This document shows, piece by piece, positions 16,401 through 21,818 of a stretch of DNA of 21,818 nucleotides. Position 1 is the stretch's first letter. Each line of letters starts with the position of its first letter. The DNA is from a virus, in the IMG/VR virus record IMGVR_UViG_3300017748_000169, positions 1-21,818 of that record, one strand, 5' to 3'. The position numbers were made by a program, and so were the translations under genes. The notes beneath the pieces were generated by a model. The model searched no databases and had not been told where the DNA came from. It was given only the letters and a program-made list of their open reading frames with translations.

Positions 16401-16406
16401 TTCCTC
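16401..16406 (-). promoter_or_regulatory. Strong ribosome binding site of capsid gene
   Basis: GAGGAA on the minus strand, 6 nt from the ATG. Just upstream, GAAAAA (16407-16412) can pair with TTTTTC (16428-16433); this AT-only stem ends exactly at the Shine-Dalgarno and would leave it single-stranded. Confidence 0.6.
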
Positions 16407-16450
16407 GAAAAAGAGTAATTTAAAAAGTTTTTCAAGGTTTTAGCTGAGTA

Positions 16451-16489
16451 CCCAGTAAATTGGTCAGCATTCAACCTAAATTTACTGGG
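16451..16489 (-). promoter_or_regulatory. 11-bp perfect inverted repeat in capsid leader
   Basis: Arms CCCAGTAAATT (16451-16461) and AATTTACTGGG (16479-16489) are perfectly complementary around a 17-nt loop, in which GGT and ACC could add three more pairs. It lies between the candidate promoter and the capsid Shine-Dalgarno, so it would be in the 5' untranslated RNA. No U-tract follows, so it is not a standard terminator; mRNA stabilisation, RNase III-type processing or an operator are possible. Confidence 0.75.
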
Positions 16490-16516
16490 CTATAGAGATA
16501 GGTATCCAGTTTTTGA

Positions 16517-16546
16517 ATTATACACCTTTTATGGTATATCAATCAA
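16517..16546 (-). promoter_or_regulatory. Candidate sigma70-type promoter for capsid genes
   Basis: On the minus strand, TTGATT (16546-16541) and TATAAT (16522-16517) are separated by 18 bp in the only large intergenic gap of the module. The -10 is a perfect consensus match and the -35 matches 4 of 6. Transcription would start near 16510, giving a leader of about 116 nt that contains the 11-bp inverted repeat. A phage RNA polymerase promoter could be here instead; I cannot tell from one copy. Confidence 0.5.
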
Positions 16547-16549
16547 TGT

Positions 16550-17263
16550 TTACTGTGCTTCACCCCAAGCTTGCATAAGCTTCTGTATTTTACGCTCATG
16601 CTCAATGTTAGTGCTACGCAGTAAGTTACCATGATCATCTTTCTTAAACATTTCAGCTTCGATAGATTCCCATGACAATCCAGCAGGGGCTACATCGTTT
16701 TCAGTAGGCAGTTTAACAGGTGCAGTTGCGCCTACTAACATTTCGATTAGTTGAATGTTTTCTGCTGTTGTAACTAAATCTTTTGCTTTTTCGTAAGTTT
16801 CTGCATCAAGGTTATTTTTCATAAACCCATCTACATTGTTAATACGATCTTGCGCGTTGTCTCCTAATTTAGCTATTTCTGCTTCTTGGTTAACTTCTTG
16901 TACAGCATCATCTTGTGCAGATAACAAATCCCATGCGCGTCCAAATGCTTCTTGCGACATATTGGTATCATCTGCAAAAGTTATCAACTCTTGTAACAAT
17001 GCATCATCATTGTCTACACCTTCAGGATGCATATAACCATCTTTAGGCGTACCTTTAAAACCACCAAACTTTTTTTCTAACTCAGCATATCCTTTAGCTT
17101 GATCAGCTACTGATTTATACTTGTTAGCATTAAACCACTCTGGGGTTTCTCCTGTTCCTTTTACATCTTCTGTTAAAAAATATTCACCTTCTGCTACTTC
17201 TGGAGTTGATTCATTTAGCAGGGTATCGCTTTCTGCGGCCTGTTGTTCCATAATCGTTACCAT
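16550..17263 (-). CDS. Capsid scaffold (assembly) protein (237 aa)
   Basis: Acidic, mostly helical protein directly upstream of the major capsid gene, the usual place of the scaffold. It starts with a disordered Glu-rich region, followed by WFNANKYKSVADQAKGYAEL (~43-62) and KKFGGFKGTPKDGY, a segment that I recognise from podovirus scaffold proteins, helical acidic regions, and a basic helical C-terminus (EHERKIQKLMQAWGE), which in such proteins binds the coat. The protein guides shell assembly and is absent from the mature head. The start is uncertain: ATG at 17263 (4 nt after the previous stop, no Shine-Dalgarno) or ATG at 17251, residue 5, also with a poor site; translation is probably coupled to the upstream gene. 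Confidence 0.85.
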   Translation of the reverse strand: MVTIMEQQAAESDTLLNESTPEVAEGEYFLTEDVKGTGETPEWFNANKYKSVADQAKGYAELEKKFGGFKGTPKDGYMHPEGVDNDDALLQELITFADDTNMSQEAFGRAWDLLSAQDDAVQEVNQEAEIAKLGDNAQDRINNVDGFMKNNLDAETYEKAKDLVTTAENIQLIEMLVGATAPVKLPTENDVAPAGLSWESIEAEMFKKDDHGNLLRSTNIEHERKIQKLMQAWGEAQ

Positions 17264-17267
17264 TTAT

Positions 17268-17552
17268 TTATAAAATTTCAGCTTGTTGAATTTGATTTAT
17301 AAGAAATTTAACTACTCCTGCCTCACCATTATGGTATGCAGACTCGTAATTAATGTTTGTAGAGGAAAAAGAAGTATCATTGTTGTAGACAAACCTAGCA
17401 GTCAGATCAGCTAATACTTGTTTTCCATCCTCATCATTAAAACACCGATGATATGCTTTCGCAAGATTAGCTACTTTCTCTCTGTTTTTAGCGTTGTCTT
17501 TTTGTGCGCTTTCTACATCTAATTTAACTTGTTCAATCTTGTCCCAAGTCAT
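17268..17552 (-). CDS. Bbp19-like small virion protein (94 aa)
   Basis: The core AYHRCFNDEDGKQVLADLTARF (split here for length: AYHRCFNDEDGK, then QVLADLTARF, ~33-54) followed by YESAYHNGEAGVVKFLINQI (~69-88) fits the small family named after Bbp19 of Bordetella phage BPP-1: A-R-F-...-G-VLADL...-F, then a Gly-rich helix start and hydrophobic end. The N-terminus is a charged helix. Bbp19 is a structural protein; its exact place in the virion is not known to me. The ATG overlaps the portal stop (ATGA) and the stop is 4 nt before the scaffold gene, so it is translated with portal and scaffold and probably acts in head assembly or at the portal vertex. Confidence 0.68.
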   Translation of the reverse strand: MTWDKIEQVKLDVESAQKDNAKNREKVANLAKAYHRCFNDEDGKQVLADLTARFVYNNDTSFSSTNINYESAYHNGEAGVVKFLINQIQQAEIL

Positions 17553-19129
17553 ACTTGAGTTTGTCCTTGCATTGGTGGTTCACCAGTATCCATGCCTTGT
17601 TGTGCTACTTGCGCTCCAGCTTGTATTATTTGCTGTTTTTCCATAGGACTTCTTACTAACTCAGCAGGCATACCAGCTTTTTCTGCTACCCATGTTCCAA
17701 AGTCTTCTAACTTAAATCCTATTTTAGCTTGATCAGGACCAGCATTTTGTAATACAAACTGTACAGCTTGTTGCACATTTAGAATGTCTTCACTATCTTG
17801 CGCGCGAGCTAACGGTGAGGTAAATTTAATTTCTATATCTCGACCATCTAATTGTAAAGGCTGTAACAATCCTCTACGTGTCAATATAGACGCTACGCGT
17901 TTTATTATAGGAATAAGTACTTCTGTTTGCAAACGTCCAAATGCAGAACCTATTCTTTTAGCAAGTTCTCTAGACTCAATAGCTACTTCTGTAGCAGATC
18001 TAACAGCACCACTAGGATCTCTAAGATCGTTAAACAAAGATCGTTTTATAGCCATTTGCATATCATTGATAACAAATTGCGGTAATTGTAAGTTAGCTCC
18101 TGTATCTAATCGACGAATAGAAGGATTAGAGGAGTTATTAGAACCAACTGGAATAACAACTCCCGGACTTATGCTAATATTGTATGGATTAGTTACACCA
18201 TCATCTGTAGCTGTGTACATTCCTGCAAGGTCTATAGCGGCTTTTTGTAATGAAAATTCTTTTGCTTTGTTTAAAGATTTAACATCAGGCAGTGCTTGTA
18301 ATGCTGGACCACGGCCACGTATCTCACCAGCTACTTTAGAGTAACGACCAGTAACCCAAGGGCTAGATGCGCCAAAGTCTTCCATCCAGCTAATACGATC
18401 TTCTTTACCTACCCATAAGCAACCGTAATAAGTCTTAGCTTTAGGCAGATAAACAACGCCTTCACTGACATCTACTTCAGACTCTGGATGACTTTTAATT
18501 TTTTCTGCAATTTCTTGTGATGGCTTAAATCCTTTCCACTTTCTAGATAGGTCACGCACTTTTACTTTAAATCTACGCCAATGTGTTTCTACATTCCCAT
18601 ACGGACCTTCTTCAAATGCAATACCTTTTTGTGGGATAGCAGTAAATATAATAGGCATATTGTTATCAGGGTCTTCATCTATTCTTAAAGTACCTGTTCC
18701 TATAAGAAGATCAAGAGCGTGTTCATAGAACTGTGTAGCAAAGTTAGATCGATTAATGTAATCAAAGATAATATCAGATTGTTCTTCTAGGTTAGATCTT
18801 ATATCTTCTTCTGATACGTTGTATTGACCATTTTTTAACAATAATTTAACTTGATTAGATGGTTCTAATGTAGCCCAACGAGACCATATAGGTGCAATGT
18901 TTTCTTGTAACTTACTAGCACCTTGTTGAATAGCTTCTAGCGCAGTAGAGTCAAAAATTTTATCCATCTTCTTTTGACCAGCACGAGAGTCCTCAAACAA
19001 GTTTCTATTAGGAAGAAAGTATTCATAAGCATCATCAAGTTGATCACTCCAATATGTTGCTCTTTCAAATGCTTTTGATTCACGCCTTTTGAGGTCTGTT
19101 AGAGAACCTAACTCTGCTGGTAATTTCAT
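17549..19129 (-). CDS. Portal / head-to-tail connector protein (526 aa)
   Basis: T7 gp8-type connector (536 aa in T7), a dodecameric ring at one vertex through which DNA is packaged and ejected. Family features: the N-terminal helix ATYWSDQLDDAYEYFLPNRN (~24-43), KMDKIFDSTALEAIQQGASK (~54-73) and PIWSRWATLEPS, which is the classic (D/E)-x-YD-S-T-A ... P-W-L-P pattern; later YEHALDLLIGTGTLRID (~139-155), KAKTYYGCLWVGKED, SPWVTGRYSKVAGEIRGRGP, LNKAKEFSLQKAAI, DPSGAVRSATEVAIESRELA, and a Gln/Met-rich C-terminus (MQGQTQV). Its start overlaps the stop of the 97-aa gene (ATGA). Full length. Confidence 0.93.
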   Translation of the reverse strand: MKLPAELGSLTDLKRRESKAFERATYWSDQLDDAYEYFLPNRNLFEDSRAGQKKMDKIFDSTALEAIQQGASKLQENIAPIWSRWATLEPSNQVKLLLKNGQYNVSEEDIRSNLEEQSDIIFDYINRSNFATQFYEHALDLLIGTGTLRIDEDPDNNMPIIFTAIPQKGIAFEEGPYGNVETHWRRFKVKVRDLSRKWKGFKPSQEIAEKIKSHPESEVDVSEGVVYLPKAKTYYGCLWVGKEDRISWMEDFGASSPWVTGRYSKVAGEIRGRGPALQALPDVKSLNKAKEFSLQKAAIDLAGMYTATDDGVTNPYNISISPGVVIPVGSNNSSNPSIRRLDTGANLQLPQFVINDMQMAIKRSLFNDLRDPSGAVRSATEVAIESRELAKRIGSAFGRLQTEVLIPIIKRVASILTRRGLLQPLQLDGRDIEIKFTSPLARAQDSEDILNVQQAVQFVLQNAGPDQAKIGFKLEDFGTWVAEKAGMPAELVRSPMEKQQIIQAGAQVAQQGMDTGEPPMQGQTQV

Positions 19130-19419
19130 TTAGTTTTTCTCGTTGTTCTTCTAGTTGCTGACGTAACTCCAGAATAACCTCCAGCCATACTACTACTGCC
19201 TGTAGATCCTGCCCCCATCATGCTACGTTTTGCACCACCACCAGAAGCTTTAGTTGCTTGAGCTAACAAAGAAGATGCACCTAACTTACTTCTTGCCGCG
19301 GCCTTTAATCTTTTTTCACTTTCTTCTATTTCTTCGTCTAACATACGCGAAGTTCGCTGTTCTGCGGCTAACTCCTGAGCAGTAGGCTCTGGTGCTTTAG
19401 GTCGTTTTAGAAATCCCAT
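19126..19419 (-). CDS. Small basic, Gly/Ser-rich protein before portal (97 aa)
   Basis: Not recognised as a named family. The N-terminus is MGFLKRPKAPEPTAQELAAE, followed by a charged helix (EEIEESEKRLKAAARSK) and a low-complexity Gly/Ser/Ala/Met tail ending in a basic RRTTRKTK. Small proteins of this build next to portal genes occur in other phages and are usually presumed structural. It has a good Shine-Dalgarno (GGAG, 7 nt from the ATG), overlaps the upstream gene by 23 nt and the portal by 4 nt. The basic tail could contact DNA. Role unknown. Confidence 0.7.
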   Translation of the reverse strand: MGFLKRPKAPEPTAQELAAEQRTSRMLDEEIEESEKRLKAAARSKLGASSLLAQATKASGGGAKRSMMGAGSTGSSSMAGGYSGVTSATRRTTRKTK

Positions 19420-19753
19420 GATGTTTCTCCAAATATTTTAACAATTGATATGGCGTTAAGATAAATGGGTTGCGAATGCCCAATATCTGCTTAGTATGTC
19501 CAACACAAGTATTCAACATAAATAACGAATGCTGATTTTCTTTAGGTTTAATTTTTAAAATACACTTACTGCCGATTATACTCTTTTCGTCAGTCGTTGT
19601 GAATAAATCAAATCCACTACAATTTTTAGCAAACACTAAAAAACCTTGTCCAGAGGGTTTAACAACGTAGCAATGTCTTATATCTTTCTTTAAATAACGA
19701 CTCCACCAGTTAGTTTGATCGTCTTCAAAGATAACATAGACATCAGAAGACAT
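19397..19753 (-). CDS. Conserved-looking Cys/His protein between terminase and portal (118 aa)
   Basis: I recall a family of ~110-120-aa phage proteins with this pattern at the same place: an aromatic N-terminal element (NWWSRYLKKDIRHCYVV, ~15-31), a strand region, then NTCVGHTKQILGI (~81-93) and FILTPYQLLKYLEKHHG (~97-113). His27 and Cys83 are spaced as candidate active-site residues in a small papain/NlpC-like fold, but that is a guess from the residue pattern and not a shown activity. It overlaps the terminase stop by 11 nt and the next gene by 23 nt; AAAGG lies 9 nt before the ATG. Function unknown; possible packaging or portal-assembly factor, or a peptidase-like virion protein. Confidence 0.65.
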   Translation of the reverse strand: MSSDVYVIFEDDQTNWWSRYLKKDIRHCYVVKPSGQGFLVFAKNCSGFDLFTTTDEKSIIGSKCILKIKPKENQHSLFMLNTCVGHTKQILGIRNPFILTPYQLLKYLEKHHGISKTT

Positions 19754-21200
19754 TAAAATTAACCTTTGCTGTTACAGGTTTAGAAAAGTTTTGTGATGCC
19801 CGTAGTGCTTGTCTGCCCTCACCTTCGCCTTGTAGTGCGTACTCTAAGGCTTCAACAGGGTGTGAGTATTCATTCTTATCGGGTTCATCAGTGTATCTTT
19901 CACCACTGGCTTGTACTCTTCTATAACAGAATCCACCTTGCAATCCTTTACGGATCATAGAAGCTTTAGGTAGGACAGTGAATCTAGGCTTACCATCCAT
20001 GCACATTTCTTTCATAGGGACTTCTAATGCGGCTCTACGTTTAAGAGGGTCATTACTTTGTGTAGGTTGACACGGAATCCCTGCGGCTCGCATAATTTGG
20101 AAAGGTGTTTCAGAGTTAGATTGGTTTTTATTGTTACCAGAAGGATCACCCCATCCTTTAAATTCGTGTTCAGGGTATGTTTCTTCAATGTATCGTTTTA
20201 ACGTAGGGGCAAAGTCAACAGCACCAGAGTCAGTTAACACCATTTCATCAAAACATATCCAACGGCCTATAGATGTTTTTTGAATAAATGCACAAGCAGG
20301 AGTACGACCAAAGTCAAACCCTAAGATAATAGGGTAATCAATAGAAGGTTTAAATTCTAAATGCTGACAATGGACTGAATCCGTATACATTGGGTGTACA
20401 GGTTTACCGTTAGAGACAAATCCGTATTCATTAGCGAGGTTTACTTTAATCCAATCGTCTGTTTTCCCTTGTAGTCCTCTTGCATAATACCCTTTAGGAA
20501 GGTTATCAAGGTTTTCAGCTTTTTCATTAATAATCCAATCTTCACCATTTTTCAAAACTCCACCAGATTGTCTAAAAAATGACCAATCATCAGGTCTTTC
20601 TATCTCTGCTAGTTTAAAATACCAATGATCTTCATCAGGAGCGTTACTATCTCCTATGATTCCATGATGTGTAGGACGTGCACCCTCCTTGTTAGAGGGA
20701 TATCTACCATGTCTAAGGTCTAACATATCTAAAACAGCCTTAGAATGCTCTTTAGTTTCGTTTAACCACACCCATGTAGTCTGTATACCCCTAGCTTTCT
20801 TAACGTGTTCAGGACGGTCGAACGCAATAAACACAACATCACAGTGGACAGAGGTTCCATCATCTAGTTTAAATCGTATAAAGTGTGTAGGAGGCTCTTT
20901 ATTACCTTGTTTGAAGTCACCTAACTCTCCGTGTATTTCTAGCCAATCTTTAATCGTAGTAGAAAACAATTCAGAATAGGTGTTACGAGCCGCAATAACC
21001 CTTGATAAACGAACATTGTAGTTTTTATGCTTCTTATCTTTGACAGGTTCCTGTTCGCACATTAAGTCAAACAGTTTTAATATACATTGAACCGTTTTAC
21101 CTGAACCCAATGGACCCATAATAAATGAGTTTCTTGCACGGCAATCATTAAAATCTTGAAGGACTTGACCTTGAGGCATCAAGTTATATTCGATTCTCAT
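19743..21200 (-). CDS. terL: Terminase large subunit (485 aa)
   Basis: DNA-packaging ATPase and nuclease. The ATPase half has Walker A GPLGSGKT (29-36) and Walker B TWVWLNE (142-148, catalytic Glu148). The nuclease half is of the RNase H type: LGFDFG (Asp296), GWGDPSG (Asp352) and the C-terminal SHPVEALEYAL (446-456), where the acidic residue expected as Asp is Glu450. It threads genome copies through the portal into the prohead and cuts them. It is shorter than T7 gp19 (586 aa) and lies at the upstream end of the head genes, unlike T7, where it is near the end. The ATG overlaps the stop of a 54-aa gene (ATGA), and I see no strong ribosome site of its own, so it is probably translated by coupling. 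No clear small-subunit gene is present. Confidence 0.95.
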   Translation of the reverse strand: MRIEYNLMPQGQVLQDFNDCRARNSFIMGPLGSGKTVQCILKLFDLMCEQEPVKDKKHKNYNVRLSRVIAARNTYSELFSTTIKDWLEIHGELGDFKQGNKEPPTHFIRFKLDDGTSVHCDVVFIAFDRPEHVKKARGIQTTWVWLNETKEHSKAVLDMLDLRHGRYPSNKEGARPTHHGIIGDSNAPDEDHWYFKLAEIERPDDWSFFRQSGGVLKNGEDWIINEKAENLDNLPKGYYARGLQGKTDDWIKVNLANEYGFVSNGKPVHPMYTDSVHCQHLEFKPSIDYPIILGFDFGRTPACAFIQKTSIGRWICFDEMVLTDSGAVDFAPTLKRYIEETYPEHEFKGWGDPSGNNKNQSNSETPFQIMRAAGIPCQPTQSNDPLKRRAALEVPMKEMCMDGKPRFTVLPKASMIRKGLQGGFCYRRVQASGERYTDEPDKNEYSHPVEALEYALQGEGEGRQALRASQNFSKPVTAKVNFNVF

Positions 21201-21361
21201 CGTGACCAGTTTATTTTATCGTAATTAAGTTTGAATGTTTCTCGACTACTGGATGTAGACTTTCTAGGGTGACTACCCTTACCACCATTGTATTCAGGAA
21301 AGTGTCTATCTCTTGTTTCTTTGTCTAACTTATGAACTAAATTTGGACCTTTCTTGCCCAT
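21197..21361 (-). CDS. Tiny basic protein upstream of terminase (54 aa)
   Basis: A 54-codon frame that abuts the previous stop exactly (TAAATG) and shares ATGA with the terminase start, so it is very probably translated. The protein is strongly basic (about 8 more Lys/Arg than Asp/Glu, plus three His), starts MGKKGPNLVHKLDKETRDRH and ends in NYDKINWSR, with a PEYNGGKGSHPRKST middle. No family recognised. The charge suggests nucleic-acid contact; its place just ahead of the terminase makes a packaging accessory possible, but it is too short for a typical terminase small subunit. Confidence 0.6.
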   Translation of the reverse strand: MGKKGPNLVHKLDKETRDRHFPEYNGGKGSHPRKSTSSSRETFKLNYDKINWSR

Positions 21362-21544
21362 TTACCATCTCCCACATATACACTCTTCTTCTAAACAAAC
21401 ACACTCACCAGACATCTTTTCATGCAGTATATATAAAACTTCTTTCATTGCATAATGATCTTTATCTATTAACGCTGTACAAAATGCCTCTATTAATTCG
21501 TAATCAGAATCCGTAATAGGCTCATCTGTATTTAAATCAATCAT
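21362..21544 (-). CDS. Small acidic protein with two CxC pairs (60 aa)
   Basis: Acidic helical protein (TDEPITDSDYELIEAFCTAL, then EVLYILHEKM) ending in a Cys-rich tail, CVCLEEECICGRW, with four Cys in two CxC pairs plus Cys22. The tail could bind a metal ion. No family recognised. It overlaps the 64-aa gene by 8 nt and abuts the 54-aa gene. It looks like a real gene because of its place in a tight chain, with the coding evidence otherwise thin. Confidence 0.55.
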   Translation of the reverse strand: MIDLNTDEPITDSDYELIEAFCTALIDKDHYAMKEVLYILHEKMSGECVCLEEECICGRW

Positions 21545-21731
21545 CAGCTAACCAATCCTTTATAATTAATGACTTTGCTAATTCTAAATAAAACAGCTCC
21601 TGTTCACTTGTAAGCGTACTTCCTACCTCTACCCCTACATCGCCTATACTTATTAAAAGAAAGTCCTTAGAACGCTTTATATGAGCTTCTATGAGGTCTT
21701 CTGCATCAGGTCTAAGCTTTATTATAGTCAT
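21537..21731 (-). CDS. Small acidic hypothetical protein (64 aa)
   Basis: First gene of the chain within the window. MTIIKLRPDAEDLIEAHIKR, a hydrophobic strand pair (DFLLISIGDVGVEVG) and a C-terminal helix (EQELFYLELAKSLIIKDW). No family recognised. The ATG has no visible Shine-Dalgarno: it is preceded by an A-run and TTAG, so the start may be weak or the protein poorly made. It overlaps the next gene by 8 nt. Confidence 0.5.
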   Translation of the reverse strand: MTIIKLRPDAEDLIEAHIKRSKDFLLISIGDVGVEVGSTLTSEQELFYLELAKSLIIKDWLADD

Positions 21732-21818
21732 CTAATTTTTTTTTGCGGGGGACATATATACATCACATCGCGCCACTTTCGGGGAGGGGGGTCCCTTTCT
21801 TATTGCGCATTGTCATTG
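21732..21818. other. Non-coding leader with G-runs and a 9-T run
   Basis: No gene recognised to the window edge. On the plus strand there are a run of nine T (21736-21744), then G5 (21747-21751), an ATATATA stretch, and G4-A-G6 (21781-21791). GGGAC (21749-21753) can pair with GTCCC (21791-21795) over a 37-nt loop. The G/C-rich runs contrast with the AT-rich surroundings. Could hold a promoter, terminator or a packaging-related site; no consensus is convincing. Confidence 0.35.

Noticed and set aside
16451-16489. Rho-independent terminator after the scaffold gene
   Set aside because: The stem is half A/T and is followed by UACUCAGC on the transcript, without a U-tract.
17784-18344. 186-codon open frame on the plus strand opposite the portal
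   Set aside because: The minus-strand portal matches its family over the full length; the opposite frame shows no recognisable domain.
21736-21744. Rho-independent terminator for plus-strand transcripts (T9 run)
   Set aside because: No G/C-rich stem precedes the T run on the plus strand, and there is no plus-strand gene to terminate.
21747-21791. G-quadruplex
   Set aside because: Only three G runs, and the first is separated by a 29-nt stretch from the others; it does not satisfy a usual four-run pattern.

Overview
The window is the late (virion) module of a lytic-type, short-tailed double-stranded DNA phage (podovirus architecture). All convincing genes lie on the minus strand, so transcription runs from high to low coordinates. 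The DNA is AT-rich (most stretches I counted are 30-37% GC). The fibre proteins resemble those of marine phages, so an aquatic, probably marine, bacterial host is my best guess; nothing in the window fixes the host. No integrase, RNA polymerase, replication, tRNA or lysis gene is present.

In transcription order: three tiny overlapping genes (64, 60 and 54 codons) lead into the large terminase subunit (packaging motor), then a 118-residue Cys/His protein, a small Gly/Ser-rich protein, the T7-like head-to-tail connector (portal), a Bbp19-like small protein and an acidic scaffold protein. A 156-bp non-coding gap with a plausible promoter and a perfect 11-bp inverted repeat precedes the major capsid protein and a small decoration-like protein. 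A C(UUCG)G hairpin separates these from the tail genes: adaptor (gp11-like), nozzle (gp12-like), a cupin-like protein, and the ejection proteins (gp14-like 135 aa, gp15-like 686 aa, and a gp16-like function split over 545 and 788 aa). The module ends with a T7-gp17-like fibre anchor (233 aa), a 463-aa fibre and a repeat-rich fibre or adhesin of more than 1046 codons that runs off the low-coordinate edge.

Most junctions overlap by 1-23 nt or abut exactly (ATGA, GTGA, TAATG, TAAATG), as in a translationally coupled operon. The main exceptions are the gaps before and after the capsid pair and those around the fibre genes. Promoter-leader-capsid-hairpin is the same arrangement as T7's phi10 promoter, gene 10 and T-phi terminator, although the capsid protein is of a different sequence family from T7 gp10.

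Points most worth a second look: the capsid expression island; the split gp16-like gene with a GTG restart; three consecutive fibre genes whose ends match one another; and the small unidentified proteins (Cys/His 118 aa, cupin-like 125 aa, CxC-type 60 aa). There are no gene-free stretches over 300 bases.
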